64,000 bases of DNA from positions 20,964 to 84,963 of the forward strand of contig NZ_WOYQ01000021.1 of NCBI RefSeq assembly GCF_011620665.1, given 5' to 3'. Below are positions 9,185-16,822 of this stretch, one piece after another. The notes below the pieces were generated by a model. It ran no database searches. It was not told where the DNA came from and saw only the letters and a program-made list of their open reading frames with translations. The stretch is from Microbacterium sp. GTDB taxonomy: Bacteria; Actinomycetota; Actinomycetes; Actinomycetales; Microbacteriaceae. Position 1 is the stretch's first letter. Each line of letters starts with the position of its first letter. The translations under genes were made by a program, and so were the position numbers.

Positions 9185-10443
9185 GCGCGGTGATCGTCGC
9201 GGTCGACGGGAGGCGCGGGCGTGCGCTCGCGGACGAGTTGGAGCTTGAGGGCGCGCAGGTGCGGCTCGTCGTCGCCCCGAATGAACCCGCTGCGGCGGTT
9301 GCGGACGCGATGGCCGGGCCGGAGGCGGCGCAGCTGCTCGGAGAGCTGGCCCGTGTCGACCTGCTGATCGTCTCGGCGGACCGCTCCTCGTTGACGGCGC
9401 AGCTCGTCGCGGCATGCGATCGATTCGGTGTGCGGATCATCGCGCTGTGTCTGCGCGACGACCAGCGCCGCCTGGCGCGCATGTTCGGCGTCGGAATCGG
9501 TGAGGCGGGTGCCGATGCCGCATCCCTGTTGGCGACGCCGACGATCGCGGCGGATGCCGCTCCCTCCGCCCGCGGCCGTGTCATCGCCGTCTGGGGTCCC
9601 GCCGGCGCGCCCGGCCGGACCCGGGTCGCGGTCGAACTCGCCTGCGAGTTGGCCAGGGACGGGCGCTCGGTCGCGTTGATCGATGCCGACTCGCACGCGC
9701 CGTCGATGGCGCTCGTGACGGGGCTGGCTGACGAAGGACCAGGATTTGCGGCGGCGTGCCGACAGGCGGAGCGGGGCACGCTGACCGTTGCCGAGCTCGC
9801 ACGCATCGCCGTGCCGCTCGGTGCGGTGGAGGTGCTGACGGGTGTGAACCGCCCCGGCCGGTGGCCTGAACTGAGCCGCGAGCGCGTGCGCGGAGCACTC
9901 GGCGTCTGCCGGGAGTGGGTGACCGATGCCATCGTGGACGTGGCTTCGCCCCTGGAGAGCGATGAGGAGATCGTGAGCGATCTCGACGGCCCCAGGCGCA
10001 ACGCGGCCACGCTCGCCGTGCTCGCCGAGGCCGATGTGATCATCGCCGTCGTCGCCGCGGATCCGACGAGTGTGTCGCGGTTCGTGCGCGGCTATGGGGA
10101 GCTGCGCGCCGTTGCCGGGTCGACCCCGGTGCGCGTCGTCGTGAACAAAGCGCGCACCGGAGCGCTCGGCATCGACGCGCGCGGGCAGGTGCGCCGAACG
10201 CTGGAACGCTATCTCGGCGTCGACCACCTCTGGTTCCTGCCGTGGGATGTCAAGGCGGCCGACGCGGCGCTCCTGGCCGCACAGCCCATCGCGCAGGTCG
10301 CAGGGCGGTCAGCCTTCTCGGCGGCGCTGCGCCGTTTCGTGGGGGAGGCGGTCGACCCTCCGGTGCGTGTGCGTGACACCCGCGAGGGGCGGCACTCTCG
10401 GCGGGGTCCTTCGCGCGCTCGAGTCACTCACCGCGCGGCCTGA
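9181..10443 (+). CDS. MinD/ParA/CpaE-like P-loop ATPase
   Basis: GRVIAVWGPAGAPGRTRVAVELACELARDGRSVALIDADSHAPS; ADVIIAVVAADPTSVSRF; overlaps the SAF gene by 4 bp. Confidence 0.8.
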   Translation: MSAVIVAVDGRRGRALADELELEGAQVRLVVAPNEPAAAVADAMAGPEAAQLLGELARVDLLIVSADRSSLTAQLVAACDRFGVRIIALCLRDDQRRLARMFGVGIGEAGADAASLLATPTIAADAAPSARGRVIAVWGPAGAPGRTRVAVELACELARDGRSVALIDADSHAPSMALVTGLADEGPGFAAACRQAERGTLTVAELARIAVPLGAVEVLTGVNRPGRWPELSRERVRGALGVCREWVTDAIVDVASPLESDEEIVSDLDGPRRNAATLAVLAEADVIIAVVAADPTSVSRFVRGYGELRAVAGSTPVRVVVNKARTGALGIDARGQVRRTLERYLGVDHLWFLPWDVKAADAALLAAQPIAQVAGRSAFSAALRRFVGEAVDPPVRVRDTREGRHSRRGPSRARVTHRAA

Positions 10444-10454
10444 GCGCGTGGATC

Positions 10455-10460
10455 TAGGCT
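10455..10460 (+). promoter_or_regulatory. -10 element TAGGCT, probable leaderless promoter of the pdtaS-like gene
   Basis: TAGGCT followed after 6 nt by the GTG at 10467. Confidence 0.6.
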
Positions 10461-10466
10461 GGACGC

Positions 10467-11963
10467 GTGTCGACACTCAGCGATCTCGTCTACGCCCAGG
10501 GCCGCTCGAGCGAGCAGGATATCGAGTGGCTGCACCGTCTGGTCGGGGACGGACAACTCCTGGCCGACCTCGCGTTCGCCGACATCGTCATCTGGGTGCC
10601 CACCATGAGCGACGATTCGTTCGTCGCTGTCGCGCACACTCGTCCTGGGGGCGCGGCGACGCTGTTCTACCGCGATATCGTCGGTGACCTCGTCCGTCCG
10701 CAGTGGCGCACGCAGGTGCGGGATGCCTTCACCCAGGCCCGCATCGTCGATTCGGCTTCGCCGGACTGGTTCGAGGAAACGCCGACGCGCGTGCGTGCCG
10801 TGCCGATCGTCCGGGAGCGGGCCACGGCGGATCGGGCGGCGACGGTCATCGGGGTGCTCACCCGCCACACCAACCTGGGCGAGGCGCGCACCCCTTCGCG
10901 CCAGCAGATCACCTTCAACGATTGCGCCGACGACCTGTTCGGAATGATCGCCGCCGCTGACTTTCCCGACCTCGCTGCGCCGACATCCCCCCGACGGGGC
11001 GCCCCGCGTGCCTCGGACGGTCTGATCCGACTCGACGCGGACGCGATCGCCACCTTCGCAAGCCCCAACGCCCTTTCGGCATTCAACAGGCTCGGGTTCG
11101 AGGACGAGCTCGAGGGGGAGTCGCTTCTCGAGGTGGCATCGGCTCTCCTTCCCTCCCAGCGTCAATACGACGAGTCCCTGCCGATTGTGATGGCCGGCCG
11201 TGCTCCGTGGCGCGCCGATCTCGAAGCGCGCGGCGTCACGGTGTCGCTGCGCAGCATCCCGCTGCGCGAGCACGGCAGCCGGATCGGGGCGATAGTCCTC
11301 TGCCGTGATGTGACGGAGATCCGTCACCAGGAGCAGGAGCTCATCACCAAGGACGCAACGATTCGGGAGATCCACCATCGCGTCAAGAACAACCTGCAGA
11401 CGGTTGCCTCGTTGCTGCGCATCCAGTCGCGTCGCACATATTCCGACGAGGCCCGCGACGCGCTCACCCAAGCCATGCGCCGTGTGTCCGCGATCGCGGT
11501 CGTCCATGACACGCTGTCGGCGGGGCTCGCGCAGGACGTCGACTTCGACGAGGTCTTCAACCAGGTGCTGAAGCTCGTGGCCGAAGTGGCGGCATCACCC
11601 AATACGCGAGCACGCACCCTGAAGAGCGGCACTTTCGGGACACTGCCCAGCGAGTACGCGACACCGCTCGCGCTGGCGCTCACCGAGCTTGTCACCAATG
11701 CCGTTGAGCACGGTCTGGCGGACAAGGAGGGCGAGGTCGAGATCAGCGCCGCCCGCAGCGAGGAACGCCTCGAGGTGCGCGTCCGCGACAACGGCGTAGG
11801 GCTCCCCGAAGGGCAGGTCGGTCAGGGGCTGGGCACGCAGATCGTGCGCACCCTCATCCAGGGAGAACTCGGCGGCACGATCGATTGGCACACGATCACC
11901 GGCAGCGGCACCGAGGTGACCATCGACATTCCACTCCGCTACATCGACCGAGCGGTGAACTGA
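10467..11963 (+). CDS. pdtaS: sensor histidine kinase of the PdtaS/HisKA_2 type
   Basis: EIHHRVKNNLQTVASLLRIQSRR H-box; ELVTNAVEHG and VRDNGVGLPEG ATPase motifs; N-terminal GAF-like and PAS-like regions. Confidence 0.87.
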   Translation: MSTLSDLVYAQGRSSEQDIEWLHRLVGDGQLLADLAFADIVIWVPTMSDDSFVAVAHTRPGGAATLFYRDIVGDLVRPQWRTQVRDAFTQARIVDSASPDWFEETPTRVRAVPIVRERATADRAATVIGVLTRHTNLGEARTPSRQQITFNDCADDLFGMIAAADFPDLAAPTSPRRGAPRASDGLIRLDADAIATFASPNALSAFNRLGFEDELEGESLLEVASALLPSQRQYDESLPIVMAGRAPWRADLEARGVTVSLRSIPLREHGSRIGAIVLCRDVTEIRHQEQELITKDATIREIHHRVKNNLQTVASLLRIQSRRTYSDEARDALTQAMRRVSAIAVVHDTLSAGLAQDVDFDEVFNQVLKLVAEVAASPNTRARTLKSGTFGTLPSEYATPLALALTELVTNAVEHGLADKEGEVEISAARSEERLEVRVRDNGVGLPEGQVGQGLGTQIVRTLIQGELGGTIDWHTITGSGTEVTIDIPLRYIDRAVN

Positions 11964-12079
11964 GTGGCCGGGTTATGAGGCTCGGCGTGCGCGGGCGGCG
12001 CGGCGTCACCTTCTGGCGGCCCTGCGGGCCGGTGATGGTGGCCGGGTTATGAGGCTCGGCGTGCGCGGGCGGCGCGGCG
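11964..12079. repeat. 42-bp perfect direct repeat (11964-12005 and 12038-12079), 74-bp period, duplicating the 3' end of whiB
   Basis: gtggccgggttatgaggctcggcgtgcgcgggcggcgcggcg in both copies. Confidence 0.9.
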
Positions 12080-12295
12080 CTTCAACGCACGTCGCTCGTC
12101 TTCTGACAGGCCGCCCCACACACCCGAATCCTGACCGGTCTCGAGAGCGTACTGCAGGCAGATCTCGGTGACTGTGCAGCGTGCGCACACGGACTTGGCC
12201 TTCTCGATCTGGTCAACAGCGGGACCCGTGTTCCCCACCGGGAAGAACAGTTCGGGGTCGACGGTCAGGCAGGCGGATTTGTCGCGCCAATCCAT
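12047..12295 (-). CDS. whiB1: WhiB-family [4Fe-4S] transcriptional regulator, WhiB1-like
   Basis: MDWRDKSACLTVDPELFFPVGNTG..., C-X2-C (CARC), GVWGGLSEDERRALKRR. Confidence 0.92.
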   Translation of the reverse strand: MDWRDKSACLTVDPELFFPVGNTGPAVDQIEKAKSVCARCTVTEICLQYALETGQDSGVWGGLSEDERRALKRRAARARRAS

Positions 12296-12412
12296 AAGGT
12301 GCTCCTAGATGCGGGATTCGAAGTGAGAGAGGGCGGTGACGCGATGCGTCGATTACCCTGGTGGGTGTGCGAGCCGGAATGCTCGCCCCACTTCGCTGTG
12401 GGAGCACACTGC

Positions 12413-12455
12413 TTCACCCATGATCCCATGCACACTCGCATGAATCAAGGGTGAA
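12413..12455. promoter_or_regulatory. extended imperfect inverted repeat in the whiB upstream region
   Basis: ttcaccc(12413-12419)...catgc-acactc-gcatg(12427-12442)...gggtgaa(12449-12455). Confidence 0.5.
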
Positions 12456-12532
12456 CACGGCAGTTGTGCCCGATTTGCCGAGTTCCGGTGGGGCGGGCCC
12501 CTCCGAAGCACCCTGAACCCGAGGAAGATTCC

Positions 12533-12919
12533 GTGTCGACATCGCCCGCCGAACGTCTCGCGGCCGTGCTGGTCGGCCTTGAGGGGCTTGCGCTGGCGAT
12601 CCTCGCAGGCTGGCAGGTGCTGGCGCTCGCCGGGGGCGACACCGTATCGGTGAGCAGCGCTGTGGCGTTGCTGGTTCTGACCCTCGTGGGCGCCGCCGCC
12701 GTGATCGCGTTCGCGATCGGGATTGCGCGCGGACAGTCGTGGGGGCGCTCCGGTGGGGTCGTGACTCAGCTTCTCGTACTCGCGGTGGCCGGAGGAGCCT
12801 TGACGGGTGCGGATGCGCAACCCGTCACCGCGATCGTGCTGGCTGTTCCTGCTCTGGTGACGCTGGCGATGCTGGTCGCCGCGGCACGCCGCGGAGGCAC
12901 CCGGCGCGGCTCCGAGTGA
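12533..12919 (+). CDS. small integral membrane protein of unknown function
   Basis: VSTSPAERLAAVLVGLEGLALAILAGWQVLAL... about four hydrophobic segments; GTG start preceded by gaggaag. Confidence 0.7.
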   Translation: MSTSPAERLAAVLVGLEGLALAILAGWQVLALAGGDTVSVSSAVALLVLTLVGAAAVIAFAIGIARGQSWGRSGGVVTQLLVLAVAGGALTGADAQPVTAIVLAVPALVTLAMLVAAARRGGTRRGSE

Positions 12920-13384
12920 TCACTTCGCGCCGAGCAGGCTCCGCAGGCGCGCGACGTGCCCCGTGGCGTTCACGTTGTACAGTGCGTGCTCGATGCGGCC
13001 GTCCGCTGCCACCACGAAGGTCGACCGGATGACCCCCTCGACCACCCTGCCGTAGTTCATCTTCTCGCCCCACGCGCCGTAGGCGTCGTGGACGGTGTGG
13101 TCGGGATCGCTGAGGAGTGTGTAGGGGAGTGCGTCGCGCTCGCGGAAGGCGCGCAGGGTCGCCGGATCGTCCCGGGAGATTCCCACCACGGTGTAACCCG
13201 CGGCCTGGAGCGGGACGAGGCTGTCGCGGAAGTCGCACGCCTCCGTCGTGCAGCCGGGAGTCATGGCGGCTGGGTAGAAGAACACGATGACGTCGCCTCG
13301 GAGGTCCGAGAGTGCGACATCGTTCCCGTCCTGGTCGGGCAACGTGAATCGGGGGGCGAGTGACCCGGGTTCGAGGCGCGGCAT
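12920..13384 (-). CDS. bcp: thioredoxin-dependent peroxiredoxin, Bcp/PrxQ type
   Basis: VIVFFYPAAMTPGCTTEACDFRD active site; LPYTLLSDPDHTVHDAYG. Confidence 0.93.
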   Translation of the reverse strand: MPRLEPGSLAPRFTLPDQDGNDVALSDLRGDVIVFFYPAAMTPGCTTEACDFRDSLVPLQAAGYTVVGISRDDPATLRAFRERDALPYTLLSDPDHTVHDAYGAWGEKMNYGRVVEGVIRSTFVVAADGRIEHALYNVNATGHVARLRSLLGAK

Positions 13385-13393
13385 GGGCTCAGC

Positions 13394-14449
13394 CTACGCG
13401 CGCCCGTCTCCGGAGAAAGTCGTGAGCAGCCGTTGCAGCGAGTCGAGGCGTGCCATGCCGCGATCGCCGAGGCGTCCCTCCGCGACGGCTTCGGCAATGG
13501 CGCAGTCGGGGGCGTCGCGGAGGTGCGTGCAGCCGCGCGGGCATTCTTCTGCGACGGCGGCGAGATCGGTGAACGCCGCGAGGATGCTCGCGGGATCGAC
13601 GTGTCCGAGGCCGAACGAGCGGACTCCCGGGGTGTCGATGACCCACCCGCGGCCGTCGGTGCTCTGGTAGCGCAGCGAGACAGTCGAACTGGAGGTGTGG
13701 CGCCCGCGCCCGGTGACTTCGTTGACGTGGCCGGTCGCACGCAGTGCACTCGGCACAAGCGCGTTCACGAGCGTGGATTTGCCCACGCCGGAGTGCCCGA
13801 CGAAGACCGTGGAGTGGCCCTCGAGGCGCCTTCCGATCGCCTCGAGCGGCATGCCCTCCGGGCTGCTCCGGAAGATCTCCAGCCTGTCGAGGCCCTCGAA
13901 GTGTCCGAGGAAGGACGTCGGGTCGGCCAGATCGGTCTTGGTGACCACGAGCAGGGGATGGATGCCGGCATCCAACGCGGCTATCAGGTACCGATCGACG
14001 AGCCGTGGTCGGGGCTCCGGATCGGCCGCCGCGACCACGATGAGCATCTGATCGGCGTTCGCGACGATGATGCGCTCGACCTGGTCGGTGTCGTCTGCGC
14101 TTCGGCGCAGCAGTGACGTGCGCTCCTGGATGCCGACGATCCGCGCCAGGGTTCCGTCATCACCCGTCGAGTCGCCCACGATGCGTGCGCGGTCCCCGGT
14201 GACGATCGGCTGTGTGCGCAGGTCCCGCGCGCGCGTGGCGAGCACCAGGTGCTCGTCGGATCCGTCTTCATCTACGAGCACCGTGTAGCGGCCGCGGTCG
14301 ACGCCCAGCACGCGGGCGATCTGGGCGTCTGCGTGCACCGGCCGCCGCTTCGTGCGGGGTCGGTTGGCTTTGGGGTTCGGGCGGACGCGGATGTCGGATT
14401 CGTCGAAGTCGTCGTCGTCTTCGTCTTCGGGGGCTTCCCACCAGTTCAT
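13394..14449 (-). CDS. rsgA: ribosome small-subunit-dependent GTPase A
   Basis: circularly permuted GTPase: VVTKTDLADP, FVGHSGVGKSTLVNAL, VIDTPGVRSFGL; C-terminal C..H..C zinc site. Confidence 0.95.
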   Translation of the reverse strand: MNWWEAPEDEDDDDFDESDIRVRPNPKANRPRTKRRPVHADAQIARVLGVDRGRYTVLVDEDGSDEHLVLATRARDLRTQPIVTGDRARIVGDSTGDDGTLARIVGIQERTSLLRRSADDTDQVERIIVANADQMLIVVAAADPEPRPRLVDRYLIAALDAGIHPLLVVTKTDLADPTSFLGHFEGLDRLEIFRSSPEGMPLEAIGRRLEGHSTVFVGHSGVGKSTLVNALVPSALRATGHVNEVTGRGRHTSSSTVSLRYQSTDGRGWVIDTPGVRSFGLGHVDPASILAAFTDLAAVAEECPRGCTHLRDAPDCAIAEAVAEGRLGDRGMARLDSLQRLLTTFSGDGRA

Positions 14450-14458
14450 CGGGGCGGG

Positions 14459-15826
14459 TCAGCTGTCCGCGGCCAGGAGTCGCTGCCACAGCCGGGGGAA
14501 TTCGGGCATGGTCTTCGCAGTCGTGCCGATGTCGTCGACCTGCACTCCCGGAACGCGCAGCCCGATGATGGCACCGGCCGTCGCAATGCGGTGATCGTGG
14601 TGGGCCTGCCAGACGCCGCCGTGCAGCGGCCGGGGGACCACGCGTATGCCATCGGGGAGTTCCTCGGCGTCGCCGCCGAGCGAGCGCAGGTTGGACACCA
14701 GTGCGGCGATGCGGTCCGTCTCGTGCCCGCGGATGTGTCCGATGCCGTGGAGTGTCGTCGGGGCGTCGGCGAAGGCGGCCAGCGCGAAAAGTGCGGGCGT
14801 CAACTCGCTCGCGGTGGTGAGGTCCAGGTCGACGCCGGCGATTCGTCCCGTGCCGGCGACGCTGAGCGCGCCGGCGCGTCGAGACGTCCGCGCGCCGAGA
14901 AGCGACAGGATCTCAGGGAGCAGTGCACCCGGCTGGGTGGAGCTGGCCGGCCAGCCGGGGATCGTGACCACGCCGCCGACGACGAGGGCCGCCGCGAGGA
15001 ACGGCGCCGCATTGGAGAGGTCGGGTTCGATGACGGCGTCTCGCCCACGCGGGGTGCCCGCAGGGACGACCCACTCGTTGGGGGTCGGCCGCTCGACGTG
15101 CACGCCACGCCGCGCGAGCGTGTCGATCGTCATGTCGATATGCGGAAGGCTCGGCAGGCGGTCGCCGGAGTGGATGAGGTGCAAGCCGACGTCGAAGCGG
15201 GGCGCCGCCAGCAGAAGCCCCGACACGAACTGGCTCGAGCCGCTCGCGTCGATGGTGACCTCGCCGCCGCGGATGTGCCCGCGTCCGCGGACGGTGAACG
15301 GCAGCGACCAGGTGCCGCCGTCATCGATGTCGGCACCTATCTCCCGCAGCGCCTTGATCATCGTGCCCATTGGTCGGTGAAGTGCCGTGGGGTGCGCAGT
15401 GATGGTCACGTCGCCCGTCGCAAGCCCGGCGATCGGGGCGATGAAACGCATGACAGTCCCGGCTTGGCCGCAGTCGATGACGCTGTGCCCACGGAAGTGC
15501 GCGGGGGGAGTGACCTGCAGGTCGGGGCCGAATTCGCCGCTGCCGGAGATCTCATCGATTTCTACGCCGAGCAGTCTCAGCGCTTCGATCATGCGGGCGG
15601 AATCGTCTGAGTGGAGGGGCGCGGTGAGCGTGCTCGGCCCGTCCGCGATCGCGGCCAGGACCAGCTTGCGGTTGGTGAGGGACTTGGATCCGGGGACTGA
15701 GATCGTCGACTCGAGCGGCCCCGCGACGCTCGGCGCATCCCAGAACCCGTTCGTCGACGTCAGCCCTCCCGCACGGCGCGGGTTGAGGGATGAGGAGGAA
15801 TCTGGGGAATACCCGGGAGCGGTCAT
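14459..15826 (-). CDS. aroA: 3-phosphoshikimate 1-carboxyvinyltransferase (EPSP synthase)
   Basis: [47 protein letters not shown]. Confidence 0.96.
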   Translation of the reverse strand: MTAPGYSPDSSSSLNPRRAGGLTSTNGFWDAPSVAGPLESTISVPGSKSLTNRKLVLAAIADGPSTLTAPLHSDDSARMIEALRLLGVEIDEISGSGEFGPDLQVTPPAHFRGHSVIDCGQAGTVMRFIAPIAGLATGDVTITAHPTALHRPMGTMIKALREIGADIDDGGTWSLPFTVRGRGHIRGGEVTIDASGSSQFVSGLLLAAPRFDVGLHLIHSGDRLPSLPHIDMTIDTLARRGVHVERPTPNEWVVPAGTPRGRDAVIEPDLSNAAPFLAAALVVGGVVTIPGWPASSTQPGALLPEILSLLGARTSRRAGALSVAGTGRIAGVDLDLTTASELTPALFALAAFADAPTTLHGIGHIRGHETDRIAALVSNLRSLGGDAEELPDGIRVVPRPLHGGVWQAHHDHRIATAGAIIGLRVPGVQVDDIGTTAKTMPEFPRLWQRLLAADS

Positions 15827-15832
15827 CGGGTT
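15806..15832 (+). promoter_or_regulatory. candidate SigR/SigH-type (thiol-stress ECF sigma) promoter, GGAAT-N19-GTT
   Basis: ggggaat-acccgggagcggtcatcgg-gtt, about 100 bp upstream of the sigR/sigH-like gene. Confidence 0.55.
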
Positions 15833-15929
15833 CTACCCTAACGAACCTCACGACATCGCTGGAAGGAGCCGCGTGACGGCCGCAGCCACACCGATGCTCA
15901 CGCACGCCTCGGACATAGACTGGCGCGTG

Positions 15930-16556
15930 ATGGAAGAGCAGGCGGCAACAGACCCGCAGACCCAGCCGGATCCGCAGAGCCAGGATCCTCGCACGCAGTT
16001 CGAGCAGCAGGCACTGCCGTTCATGGACCAGCTGTATGCCGCCGGCATGCGCATGACGCGCAACCCGGCCGACGCGGCCGACCTCGTGCAGGAGACGTTC
16101 GTGAAGGCCTTCGCATCGTGGTCGTCGTTCACACAGGGCACGAATCTCAAGGCGTGGCTCTACCGCATTCTCACGAACACCTACATCAACACCTACCGGA
16201 AGAAGCAGCGCGAGCTGTACCAGGGAACGATTGACGAGCTCGAGGACTGGCAGCTCGGCGGCGCTGAATCCACGACGGCATCCAGCTCCCGCTCGGCCGA
16301 GGCCGAGGCAATCGACCACATGCCGGCATCCGTCGTGAAGGACGCGCTCCAGTCCATTCCGGAGGACTTCCGTCTGGCGGTGTACCTCGCAGACGTCGAA
16401 GGATTCGCGTATCAAGAGATCGCGGACATCATGAAGACACCGATCGGCACGGTCATGAGCCGCCTGCACCGCGGCAGGCGCATGCTGCGTGATCTGCTCG
16501 CCGACTATGCACGAGAGCGCGGCATTGATGTGCCCGCCACGAGGAGAGCGAAATGA
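15930..16556 (+). CDS. sigH: ECF RNA polymerase sigma factor, SigR/SigH family
   Basis: [68 protein letters not shown]; start selected within ORF 15387..16556. Confidence 0.93.
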   Translation: MEEQAATDPQTQPDPQSQDPRTQFEQQALPFMDQLYAAGMRMTRNPADAADLVQETFVKAFASWSSFTQGTNLKAWLYRILTNTYINTYRKKQRELYQGTIDELEDWQLGGAESTTASSSRSAEAEAIDHMPASVVKDALQSIPEDFRLAVYLADVEGFAYQEIADIMKTPIGTVMSRLHRGRRMLRDLLADYARERGIDVPATRRAK

Positions 16557-16798
16557 GCGACTGCGGCTGCGACAAGGCACGCAAAGACCTGGAAGAGTAC
16601 CTCCGCAACGAGGTCTGCAAGACGCGGCACTCAGACATCACCGAGCACCTCGAGAATTGTCCGGCGTGCCGTGATGAAGCGCTCGTCGCGACGACGCTCA
16701 CGGCCGTCATCGCGCGCGCATGCAGGGAAAGTGCCCCGGACGAACTGCGCGATCAGGTGCTGGCGCGTCTGCGCGGCGGCCAGGCCGCGCACCACTGA
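16553..16798 (+). CDS. rsrA: mycothiol-system / RsrA-type zinc anti-sigma factor
   Basis: [11 protein letters not shown] (H-X3-C-X2-C) with N-terminal Cys; overlaps the sigma factor stop by 4 bp. Confidence 0.88.
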   Translation: MSDCGCDKARKDLEEYLRNEVCKTRHSDITEHLENCPACRDEALVATTLTAVIARACRESAPDELRDQVLARLRGGQAAHH

Positions 16799-16822
16799 CC
16801 GCTGTCGGGTCGCGGCCCGGTC

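Noticed and set aside
8440-10227. Upstream part of the 689-aa minus ORF
   Set aside because: Only the last 94 codons (8158..8439) form the HTH protein; the remainder is antisense to SAF and ParA-like genes.
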